A DNA stretch of 64,000 bases from Triticum aestivum (taxonomy: Eukaryota > Streptophyta > Magnoliopsida > Poales > Poaceae). The stretch covers positions 61,574,013-61,638,012 of the forward strand of contig NC_057812.1 of NCBI RefSeq assembly GCF_018294505.1. The letters run 5' to 3'. Under the pieces are notes generated by a model. That model made no database searches. It was not told the origin of the DNA and worked only from the letters and a program-made list of their open reading frames with translations. The position numbers were made by a program, and so were the translations under genes. Each line of letters begins with the position of its first letter. The stretch's first letter is position 1. Shown one piece after another: positions 11,885 to 22,457 of this stretch.

Positions 11885-12225
11885 GGGGATTGGGCGGATC
11901 CGGCAACCACCGGAGCTGCGAGGTGGGAGGAGCGGAGGGGGAGGGCCGGCGGCGAGGTGGGTCGGAGACTCGGAGGAGGGAGACGAGGCGATGGATGGCG
12001 GCGATTTGGGACAGATGAGGGGAATCCGGGACTCTGTTTCTCGTGCGTCTCTCTCTTCTTTTCTCTGTAATTTTTTTCATATATGTACCATGAAAGGGTC
12101 ATGAACTCCAACTGTACAACGCATATCATGCAACCCTTATATACGTATCTACTAGCAATTTTGCAACATATAGCCAAACTTTTGTAGAATTTTTGTTGCT
12201 TTACAAGGGGTATCCTTGTAGTGTT
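11885..12225. other. Orphan GC-rich segment, unit 2 copy
   Basis: Near-identical to 849-1189 and in the same position between 17 bp of Angela LTR (11868-11884) and the truncated Gypsy LTR. Its presence here is key evidence that flanking DNA was duplicated with the element. Confidence 0.85.
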
Positions 12226-14548
12226 GGCATTTTTACATTTTTATTTATTTCTTTTAGGATTTATTTCGGTCGGCGAAATTATATTTCCTTTCTAAAAAGG
12301 AGGTTCCCGCGCCGACTGGGCCTAAGGCCCATCCGCGCCAGGCAGCCGCCGCCGCCTTCCCTGCGAGCGCCGCTGCCGCCGACTCAGACTAGGAGTCCGA
12401 GCCGGACTCCTCTCCGCCGCCGCGTCTTGCCCCTCCTCCAAGCCGCCCCGCCCTTATATACGCCGCCACCCCGCCCCCAACACCCCACCACACCACCGCC
12501 GCCCGCGCCGTGCCAAGCCGCCGCCGCCGCCGCCGCAGCCAAGCCACTGCCGCCACCGCGCCGCCGCCTGCCGCCGCCGCCTGCTACCGCCGCCGCCGCC
12601 GCCCCGCCGTACCTCTCGCCGGAGGTAGCCGCCGCGCCCCGCCGCCAGTATTTCTAAAGACCGACCAGTTTTTTTTAGAACCCTAGATCTGTTTTTTAGG
12701 ATTCCCCGCTTTTTCTCGGTTCTTCTATTTGGTGGACGTTCGCCCGAACGATCTCTTTAACGAACGGTTCTTCGCCCATTAGAAACAGCCAACGAACGCT
12801 CATTCGTTAGTCTGTTCGTCAGTTTTCTTTTATCGGATTTATTCCGCGATTTTCTCTGATCGTGATTTCTGATCCGATCTTAGTTTATGTTTTTCTTTTC
12901 GCTCGTTAGTCAGAATCTAGCGATTCAAGCGCCTGGAGTTTCGTCTCGAAACCCTCTTTCCGCTTAACCAACTCAAACAAGTTTTCTCTACTGTAAAATT
13001 TGACCTAGTTTCAGATTAGTAAATGAAGCTTTCTTTCTTTCGCCGTTTGCGTTTCGTTGCTCCATTTGATTTGATTCTTTTTGCGAACCGGAGTTCTTAA
13101 GTTGAAACTTCTGGCCAACCTCTTTTGTTTGAGTTTTTCTTGTGCATCGTTGCTTGTTACTTATGTATGCTATTGTTGGCTTGCAATAGAACACCCGGAG
13201 TTCGAAGCGTGCTACTACGAGTCCCTAGGTTTCGCAGATCGTCAGCAAGGCAAGTAACACTTTGATCATATCCCTTTTATCACCCAGTTTTTATGAATTA
13301 GTCTCAATCCTCAAACATTGCATGATTAGGATGTTATTAACTTGTGGTTTGGGAAGTAGTCGATGAGGTAGAACCTATTGCCCTGTTACATTCAAACCCT
13401 TGGGAGTTACTCTACGCGTTGCTTATATATACTATGCTATGCTCGTAGACGTGGTTTGCGTGAGTGAAACCCATGACAGATGTGAGATTGTTAATTAATG
13501 GTTCAACTTAAGGTGGCAACTTAGTCAAACATCTGGGTGGATTGAGGCACCTGGAGTACCCAGTGTTGCCTGTATTTTTTGGAAATCCCGGAGTACCCGT
13601 GTGATCTTCCTATGGACCGCCACCCAGGCTCAAAGGGAACTGAGATGATTCATGGTAGAAACTTCCGTGTGCAGCCACAAGCTATTATGGGCTCTAGCAT
13701 AGTTGAGTAAGTTACATGAAGCTTTTGAAGAGGCAGATCAGCAGGTAGTGGGATGTAGGTTTGGTATGGTCTGTCCGGAGTAGAGAGTTAATGTTTCTGA
13801 AAGACCGTGTCTCGGTCATCCGTTTCTCAAACACCATGTAGTGCAAGAAATCAAACGAAGGCGATCGAGTCTTGTGGGGAAAAGTGTGCAAACCTCTGCA
13901 GAGTGTACAAACTAATCACGGTTAGCCGTGTCCCCGGTTATGGACAATTCTTGAGTATCTAGTACTTGGGTTATCACATTTATCTCATCACTCTTAATTA
14001 ATATTGTTGGGTTGTTAATCACTTTAATTGGGATTGAGTTGGAGGAACCTTCTCAATGATGTTTCAACTACCATGATAGTTAAATAAAATCTATTCCTTT
14101 GTTGTAGGAAAAAATTGGCTTTTCGCAAAACTGTAACCATAGAGCTTTCCACCAGCCAAATATGCATGTAGTGATAGCATTATTCTGTTCTTGCTCTACT
14201 GTGTTACATTGCCAGCATATTCCATGTGCTGACCCGTTTTCGGGCTATGACGTATTATGTTGCAAACTTTTCAGACGAGGAGTAAGGTTCGTTAGGTCGT
14301 TGCCGTGTAGCTCATCTATGCCGTTGGAGTTGATGGACTCACTTTATCTTCCAAGCCTTCCGCTGTTATCGTATTAGATGGCCTTAAGCCATATTATTGT
14401 AATAAGTTCTCTCTTGAGACATTCGATGTAATAAGTGTGTGATTGCTACTCTGTTATAAATCCTTCGAGTACTGTGTGTGTCAGCATTACCGATCCAGGG
14501 ATGACACTGAAGCACAGAGACTTGACCATCTGAGGTCGGGTCGCTACA
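12226..14548 (+). repeat. 5' LTR of Gypsy copy 2, 5'-truncated
   Basis: Same truncation point as copy 1 and ends CTACA before the primer site. It carries the same 5'-LTR-specific variants as 1190-3515 in its first ~1.1 kb, but shares variants with its own 3' LTR between about 13330 and 14480. Confidence 0.92.
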
Positions 14549-14551
14549 AGA

Positions 14552-14563
14552 TGGTATCAGAGC
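14552..14563 (+). other. Primer binding site (initiator Met-tRNA), copy 2
   Basis: TGGTATCAGAGC, identical to 3519-3530 and 3 bases after the LTR end. Confidence 0.94.
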
Positions 14564-14655
14564 ACACGCTGAGTGTAGGACACGACCACTAAGATAAACC
14601 CTAGGTCACCCTTCTCTTCTCATTTCTAACTCCTCTCCATTTTCTACTCTTTAGG

Positions 14656-15392
14656 ATGGTGGAGATGAAGAACAAGTTTGCCCAACCGGATGAAGACACA
14701 CCTTTTGGACGTCACTTGAAGGAAGTCACTAGGTACCTGAACATTGGAATACCAAGTTTCACCGGGACGTACAATGCCACTTTACCTGAAGATAAGAGCT
14801 GGAGGATACAAGTACAAGTTCCAGGAAGGACGTTCTCGCCAACTTCTAAACCCATAGAGTTTTCTTTCGAAGCACCCACCTGGAGTCTAGGCAAGAGCAT
14901 GGCAGCCCACATTACCATTGGACGCATTGGAGAAGTTTACAACAGGGAACTTAAGGACACTATTTACCAAATATGTGGGCGCCGAGACGAGCAATGGGAA
15001 GTAATCAACACCAGGAAGGATAGATCAATTGCAGCTTTCATCCAGGAGTTAAACCAGCACATCCGACGTCAGGAAAACCAGATGTGCGCGGACATGATGG
15101 ACTTAAAGAAGGCGAAGACTAGAATCATCGAGCTGGAGGAAGAACTCAAGTTTGTACGCGATGGATATGAGGAGGAAATCAAGACACTACTGGAGAAGAA
15201 TGACGACCTAGTCAAGAAGATCGGAGTATTCATGGGTGGACCAGCACAATAGAAGAAGAAGAAGAACCCAAGGAGATACGCCCCGAGGACTACATCATCA
15301 TCGACGACACCGACTCCGATCCTAGTGATGATGACTATGAAGACGAAGCAGGAGCAGACATCATGGAGTCTTCCACCGATCAAAATTTCTAG
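14656..15392 (+). pseudogene. Extra ORF upstream of gag (aORF), copy 2, frameshifted
   Basis: Begins with ATG GTG GAG ATG, which shows the original start better than copy 1. The frame matches copy 1 through the globular part and coiled coil, then loses one base near 15247 and stops at 15250-15252, just before the acidic tail. The tail is still recognisable in another frame to 15392. Amino-acid conservation between the two copies through residue ~195 is high, but they are duplicates, so this is not independent evidence of selection. Confidence 0.75.
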
Positions 15393-15587
15393 ATGACTAC
15401 CATATATCACTAGTATTTCCCCCATGTATTTAGTAGTAATTGAGCACTTGTGCGATAGTTCTAGATCGTTTGTATGCCCTTGCTTGATTGATTGAGTGAA
15501 ATGATTGTGTTTGTCTCATGTGCATATGGGTAGTGTTCTCTCACTAGACCCCTTCTCTATTCTAATCTCTTCCATCTAAACCCTCAG

Positions 15588-16984
15588 ATGCCTCCGAGAC
15601 GTGACACCGGTTTTGCCTTCCCACCGGAGCTCACCCAGTTAATCCAACAACAGAATACCTTGATGCAATTGCTAGTTCAGAATCAGGGCAACAACAACAA
15701 CAACAACAACCCGCCGCCCGTGGACAACCTAGCCCGTTTTCTAAGGTTACAGCCGCCAGTGTTTTCCAGTAGCACTAAGCCCATAGTTGCGGACGATTGG
15801 CTGCGCCGTATTGGAAGGGAGTTGACCACCGCAGGTTGCATAGATGCTGAGAGAGTGAGCTTTGCCGCACATCAATTGGATGGACCAGCAGCCTCATGAT
15901 GGGAGAATTACACAGCCACTTTTCCTATAGCCAATGTCACTTGGGACTAGTTTCAGCAAGCTTTCCGCACAGCCCATGTCTCCACTGGAGCTATGAAAAT
16001 GAAGAAGCGGGAGTTCCGCAACTTACGCCAGGGGAACTGTACTGTGGCTCAGTGCGTGGATGAGTTTAGCAAGTTATCTCGCTACGCCCCTGATGATGTG
16101 GCCACAGATGCAGCGAAACAGGAGAAGTTTATGGAAGGGCTGAATGATGAGATGAGTATGCAGTTGATGGTAGCAACCTTCAACAACTACCAGGAGTTGG
16201 TAGATAAGGCTCTTATGATTGAAGGGAAGCAGCAGCAGATTGAGAGCCGCAAGAGAAAGTATGGACAAGGGAAGTATAACTCTGGAGCTCAGCAGAAGCC
16301 TCGCCTAACCCCGAACTCGGGAGGACTTGTTCATAACCATGAAGGTCACAACCACACTGGAGGAGGATCGCATAACCATAATGGATCTAAGAATGGGAAT
16401 GGGAATGGAACCAACAATAGTCATAACCGCCCCAACCCAGCCACACCCGCCAAAAGGGACTTAAGTCATGTTACTTGTTTCAAGTGCGGGAAGACTGGAC
16501 ACTACGCCACGGAGTGGCCTGAAGGAAAGAATGGAAATGGAAATGGGAGCGCTGGGAAGAAGACAAATCCATTCAACAAAGGACAAGTGAACCACGTTAA
16601 CGTGGAGGAGGTTGAAGAGCAGCCGGACGCGGTAATAGGTAAGTTTATGGTTAAGTCATTTACCGCTCTTGTTCTTTTTGATACTGGTGCATCGCATTCA
16701 TACATATCAAGGGGATTCGTGGATAAGTTTAAGCTACCAACCCAGACCCTTAGGACTCCTCTTTTAGTGAGTTCACCCGGAGCAGAGTTTATGGCTAGCC
16801 GATGGTGTGACCAGATACCCTTAACCATTGGTACACATGTTTTTCCGTCCGACCTAATTATCTTGGAGTCACAAGGATTGGATGTGATATTGGGTATGGA
16901 CTGGATGTCAAAGTTTGGAGGAAGCATTGACTGTGCTAGTAAGTCGATTTATCTCACCACTCCGGAAGGAAAAAGGATTAAGTA
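15588..16984 (+). pseudogene. gag-pro: Gypsy gag and protease (copy 2), broken
   Basis: Starts with the same ATG and poly-Asn/Gln N-terminus as copy 1. It is stopped by TGA at 15897-15899 (a Trp codon in copy 1) and TAG at 15948-15950 (a Gln codon in copy 1), after which the frame is open again from about 15993. The zinc knuckle has lost its last cysteine (ATEW in place of ATEC, near 16514). The protease DTGAS motif is intact near 16682. Unlike copy 1 there is no stop between protease and RT, so a gag-protease-RT frame is continuous here. Confidence 0.92.
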
Positions 16985-18171
16985 TGTATCTAGGCATGTG
17001 CCTAGGAGGAGTCAGGTGAATGCCCTTACGGGAGTTGTTCAGGAGGAAGTGCCTGTAGTGAAGGATTACCCGGATGTTTTTCCAGAGGAGTTACCAGGCA
17101 TGCCACCGTATAGAGACATTGAGTTTTTGATAGAACTATTGCCAGGTACCGGACCAATATCCAAGAGACCCTATCGGATGCCCGCAAATGATCTGGAAGA
17201 AATTAAGAAACAGATCAAGGAGTTATTGGAGAAAGGATACATCCGAAGAAGTTCATCACCTTGGGGAGCCCCAGTACTTTTGGTTAAGAAGAAGGATAAA
17301 TCCCTGAGGATGGTTCTTGATTATCAAGCATTAAATGAAGTGATGATTAAGAACAAGTACCCACTGCCGATGATTAACGATCTGTTTGATCAGTTGCAGG
17401 GAGCTAAAGTGTTTTAAGATCAATTTGCGATCGGGGTATCATCAGTTGAAGATACAAGAGAAGGACATACCGAAGACAGCATTCACAACACGATATGGAT
17501 TATACGAGTACACGGTCATGTCATTTGGACTGACTAACGCCCCTGCCTATTTCATGAGCATGATGAACAAGGTGTTCATGGAGTATTTGGACAAGTTTGT
17601 TGTGGTGTTTATTGATGATATTATGGTATACTCGAAGAACGAGGAGGAACACAAGGAGCATTTGCGCTTAGTTCTTGAGAAACTCAGGGAACACCAGTTG
17701 TATGCTAAGTTCAGCAAATGCGAATTTTGGTTGGAGGAAGTCGAGTTCCTTGGACATGTTATATCGGGAGAAGGTATAGCAGTAGACCCCAGCAAAATTC
17801 AGTCAGTCGCGGAATGGTTGGCACCCACTTCAGTTAGCGAGATCCGCAGTTTTCTTGGACTCACAGGATACTACCGGAGATTCATCGAGAATTTTTCCAA
17901 GATTGCAAAGCCAATGACTAAACTGTTGAAGAAGGATACTAAGTTTAAATGGACAGAAGATTGCGAGGCAAGTTTCCAGGAATTGAAGAAACGCTTGACT
18001 ACAGCGCCAGTGCTAACACTTCCAGATATACATAAGGAGTTCCAAGTGTACTGCGATGCCTCACGCTTAGGACTTGGATGTGTGCTTATGCAGGATGGGA
18101 GAGTTGTTTCGTATGCCTCACGACAACTGAAACCTCATGAGTTAAACTATGCCACACATGATTTGGAGTAG
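16985..18171 (+). pseudogene. pol: Gypsy reverse transcriptase and RNaseH N-part (copy 2)
   Basis: Continues from protease in frame. A two-base loss at ~17416, within the block that reads [10 protein letters not shown] in copy 1, shifts the frame. The rest (17386-18171) retains FIDDIMVYS and the start of RNaseH, ending at TAG 18169-18171 at the same lesion as copy 1. Several replacements relative to copy 1 lie at conserved positions, for example VDYRALN to LDYQALN. Confidence 0.92.
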
Positions 18172-19982
18172 CAGCCGTAGTACATGCATTGAAGACCTGG
18201 AGACATTACCTTATTGGAAACCATTGTGATGTGTACACGGACCATAAGAGTTTGAAGTACATTTTCGCCCAGAAGGAGCTGAACCTTCGACAGAGGAGAT
18301 GGTTGGAACTTATAAAGGATTATGACATGAAGCTACACTATCATCCAGGAAAGTCCAACATCGTAGCAGACGCTTTGAGCCGGAAGAGTTATGCTAATAT
18401 CCTTGAAAGCAAGGGACTGCCAAAGGAATTAGCAGAGGACATCATGGAACTTCAATTGAGGATTGTTCCTAGAGGATTTATTGCAACAATGGAGGTCCAG
18501 TCGACATTGCTGGACAAAATTCGGGAAGCTCAGAAGGATGACAAAGAGATTGCCGAGATAAAGGAGAAGATGGGCAAAGGAAAGGCCAAAGGTTTTCGTG
18601 AGGATGAGCATGATACCCTATGGTTTGAGGACCGAGTTTATGTGCCCAATAACCAGGAGATCAGGAAGTTAATACTTCACGAGGCCCATGACTCACCCTA
18701 CTCGATACACCCCGGAAACACCAAAATGTATCTGGATTTGAAGGAACGTTTCTGGTGGACCGGTATGAAGAAGGATATTGCCGAGTATGTCGCCGTATGT
18801 GATGTATGTCAGCGTGTGAAGGCAGAACATCAGAAGCCAGCAGGACTGTTACAGCCTATGCTGATACCCGAATGGAAGTGGGATAAACTGGGCATGGACT
18901 TTATCACCGGATTGCCCAGGACCAAAGCAGGATATGATTCCATATGGGTGGTAGTTGATCGCTTGACTAAAGTAGCTCACTTCATCCCAGTGAAAACCAC
19001 CTATACAAGTGCAAAGTTGGCCAAGATATATATGTCCAGGATAGTAGGTCTGCATGGAGTTCTGAGGACCATCGTATCAGATCGAGGAACACTGTTTACC
19101 TCAAAGTTTTGGCACCAGTTGCACCAGACTTTGGGAACGAGATTGGAGTTTAGTACAACATCTCACCCACAGACGGATGGACAAACAGAGAGAGTCAACC
19201 AAATTTTGGAGGACATGTTGAGAGCATGTGCGCTAGATTATGGATCTAGTTGGGATGACAATTTGCCATACGCAGAGTTTTCATACAACAATAGCTATCA
19301 AGCCAGTTTGAAGATGGCCCCATTTGAAGTCATGTATGGACGAAGGTACAGAACACCGTTGATGTGGGACGAGGTAGGAGACCGACAGTTGTTTGGACCA
19401 GACTTGCTCAAGGAGTCTGAGGAGAAGGTTAAATTGATTCGTGACAGACTGAAGATTGCTCAGTCCAGGCAGAAGAGTTATGCAGACTCAAAACACAAGG
19501 AGGTAACCTATGAAATTGGAGATCGAGCATATTTGTGAGTATCACCCTTGCGAGGAGTGAAACGTTTTGGAGTTAAGGGAAAGTTAGCCCCAAGATTTGT
19601 AGGACCGTATCATATTTTGGAACGGATGGGAGAAGTTGCCTACAAGTTGGAGTTACCCGAGGGATTGTCAGGAGTTCATGACATGTTTCACGTTTCACAG
19701 CTGAAGAAGTGTCATGCTGAGATGGCAGATGTACCGCTAAGAGATACAGTACCCCTGGAGGCGATTCAGTTGGACAGTGATTTGACTTATGAGGAGAAAC
19801 CAGTTAAGATTCTTGAGTTTACCAGCAGAGTCACCCGCAGTAAGGTTATCAAGTTTTGTAAGGTTCAGTGGAGCCACCATACCGAGGATGAAGCCACCTG
19901 GGAACGGGAGGATGATCTTCGCAAAGACCACCCACACCTATTTTCTAGCCAACCCGAATCTCGAGGGCGAGATTCATCTTAA
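18172..19982 (+). pseudogene. pol: Gypsy RNaseH end, integrase and chromodomain-like tail (copy 2)
   Basis: Open from about 18189 to 19538 without the copy-1 frameshift, so HHCC finger and DDE core are in one frame here. TGA at 19536-19538 replaces an Arg codon of copy 1 (CGA to TGA). The chromodomain-like tail follows to 19982 in the same register. The final stop is directly before the PPT. Confidence 0.92.
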
Positions 19983-19994
19983 GGGGGGTAAGTT
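19980..19994 (+). other. Polypurine tract of Gypsy copy 2
   Basis: AAGGGGGGTAAG directly before the TG of the 3' LTR, matching copy 1 with one change. Confidence 0.88.
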
Positions 19995-22305
19995 TGTAAC
20001 ATCCCAAATTTTTAATTTGGAATGTTATACATAGTCATCCATGCATATCATATTTTATTCACATTTCGTCTGGGCGTAAGGCGCCGACTGGGCCTAAGGC
20101 CTAGCCGCACCAGGCAGCCGCGCCAGGCCGCCGCCGCCGCCTTCCCCGCGAGCGCCGCCGCCGCCGACTCGGACTAGGAGTCCGAGCCGGACTCCTCTCC
20201 GCCGCCGCGTCTTGCCCCTCCTCCAAGCCGCCCCGCCCCGCCCTTATATACGCCGCCACCCCGCCCCCAACACCCCACCACACCACCGCCGCCCGCGCCG
20301 CGCCAAGCCACCGCCGCAGTCCGCGCCGCTGCCGAGCGCCGCCGCCCCCTAAGACGCCGCCCCGCTGGACCTCTCGCCGGAGGTAGCCGCCCGCGCCCCG
20401 CCGCCGGTTTTTTTAAAGACCGACCAGTTTTTTTAGAACCCTAGATCCATTTTTTTAGGATTCGCCGGTTTTTCTCGGTTCTTCTATTTGGCGGACGTTC
20501 GCCCGAACGATCGTTTTAACGAACGGTTCTTCGCCCGTTAGAAACAGCCAATGAACGCTCGTTCGTTAGTCTGTTCGTCAGTTTTCTTTTATCGGATTTA
20601 TTCTGCGATTTTCTCTGATCGCGATTTCTGATCCGATCTTAGTTTCTGTTTTTCTTTTCGCTCGTTAGTCGGAATCAGGCGATTCAAGTGCCTGGAGTTT
20701 CGTCTCAAAATCCTCTTTCCGCTTAACCAACTCAAACAAGTTTTCTCTACTGTAAAATTTGACGTAGTTTCAGATTAGTAAGCGAAGCTTTCTTTCTTTC
20801 GCCGTTTGAGTTTCGTTGCTCCATTTGATTTGATTCTTTTTGCGAATCGGAGTTCTTAAGTTGAAACTTCTGGTCAACCTCTTTTGTTTGAGTTTTGCTT
20901 GTGCATCGTTGCTTGTTACTTATGTATGCTATTGTTTGCTTGCGATAGAACACCCGGAGTGCGAAGCGTGCTACTACGAGTCCCTAGGTTTCGCAGATCG
21001 TCGGCAAGGCAAGTAACACTTTGATCATATCCCTTTAATCACCCAGTTTTTATGCATTAGTCTCAATCCTCAAACATTGCATGATTAGGATGTTATTGGT
21101 TTGGGAAGTAGTCGATGAGGTAGAACCTATTGCCCTGTTACATTCAAACCCTTGGGAGTTACTCTACGCGTTGCTTATATATACTATGCTATGCTATGCT
21201 CGTAGACGTGGTTTGGGTGAGTGAAACCCATGACAGATGTGAGATTGTTAATTAATGGTTCAACTTAAGGTGGCAACTTAATCAAACATCTGGGTGGATT
21301 GAGGCACCTGGAGTACCCAGTGTTGCCTGTATTTTTTGGAAATCCCGGAGTACCCGTGTGATCTTCCTACGGACCGCCACCCAGGCTCAAAGGGAACTGA
21401 GATGATTCATGCTAGAAACTTCCGTGTGCAGCCACAAGCTATTATGGGCTCTAGCATAGTTGAGTAAGTTACGTGAAGCTTTTGAAGAGGCAGATCAGCA
21501 GGTAGTGGGATGTAGGTTTGGTATGGTCTGTCCGGAGTAGAGAGTTAATGTTTCTGAAAGACCGTGTCTCGGTCATCCGTTTCTCAAACACCATGTAGTG
21601 CGAGAAATCAAACGAAGGCGATCGAGTCTTATGGGGAAAAGTGTGCAAACCTCTGCAGAGTGTACAAACTAATCATGGTTAGCCGTGTCCCCGGTTATGG
21701 ACAATTCTTGAGTATCTAGTACTTGGGTTATCACATGTATCTCATCACTCTTAATTAATATTGTTGGGTTGTTAATCACTTTAATTGGGATTGAGTTGGA
21801 GGAACCTTCTCAATGATGTTTCAACTACCATGATAGTTAAATAAAATCTATTCCTTTGTTGTAGGAAAAAATTGGCTTTTCGCAAAACTGTAACCATAGA
21901 GCTTTCCACCAGCCAAATATGCATGTAGTGATAGCATTATTCTGTTCTTGCTCTACTATGTTACATTGCCAGCATATTCCATGTGCTGACCCGTTTTCGG
22001 GCTGCAACGTATTATGTTGCAGACTTTTCAGACGAGGAGTAAGGTTCGTTAGGTCGTTGCCGTGCAACTCAGCTATGCCGTTGGAGTTGATGGACTCACT
22101 TTATCTTCCAAGCCTTCCACTGTTATCGTATTAGATGGCCTTAAGCCATATTATTGTAATAAGTTCTCTCTTGAGACATTCGATGTAATAAGTGTGTGAT
22201 TGCTACTCTGTTATAAATCCTTCGAGTACTGTGTGTGTCAGCATTACCGATCCAGGGATGACACTGAAGCACAGAGAGTTGACCATCTGAGGTCGGGTCG
22301 CTACA
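19995..22305 (+). repeat. 3' LTR of Gypsy copy 2 with ~444-bp deletion
   Basis: Starts TGTAACATCCC and ends GCTACA. After ~75 bases (near 20071) it jumps to the equivalent of about 9470 in the copy-1 3' LTR, with a few unmatched bases at the join. The removed segment is the AT-rich U3 part. The TATA motif and CCG-rich leader are retained. Confidence 0.92.
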
Positions 22306-22457
22306 ACCGTTTGGAAGACTTGGGGAAAGTTTTGTTGAACTTGCTGTAAAAAACAGTAACTTTAGCGCTCACGAGAACTGCTGTCATTTTTATTTGAAGA
22401 GTGCTATTTAGTTAATTCTTTTTGCAGATGATTAATAGATAAATTCCTCACGTCCAG
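22306..22457. other. Original right flank of the Gypsy insertion (unit 2 copy)
   Basis: Repeats 11718-11867. It ends at the right breakpoint of the duplication (AG at 22456-22457), beyond which unrelated sequence begins. Confidence 0.85.

Larger units (their letters stand above)
12226..22305 (+). mobile_element. Tekay/Del-like Gypsy chromovirus, copy 2 (duplicated, more decayed)
   Basis: Same structure as copy 1 with the same 5'-LTR truncation. Private damage: a one-base loss ending the extra ORF at 15252, nonsense codons at 15897 and 15948 in gag, a two-base loss at ~17416 in RT, a nonsense codon at 19536 in the integrase tail, and a ~444-bp deletion in the 3' LTR. Several private changes are G-to-A or C-to-T (TGG to TGA, CAG to TAG, CGA to TGA), as expected from deamination of methylated cytosine in silenced repeats. 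Confidence 0.93.
11868..22457 (+). repeat. Tandem segmental duplication, unit 2 (~10.6 kb)
   Basis: Second direct copy of unit 1. At the junction, sequence ending CACGTCC (as at 22449-22455) is joined directly to AGGGCATATTT (as at 832). The two source breakpoints share only the dinucleotide AG, pointing to end joining with microhomology rather than recombination between long repeats. This unit carries more stops and frameshifts in its gag-pol than unit 1. The two units differ by many substitutions and private indels, so an assembly echo of one molecule is unlikely. Confidence 0.92.
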
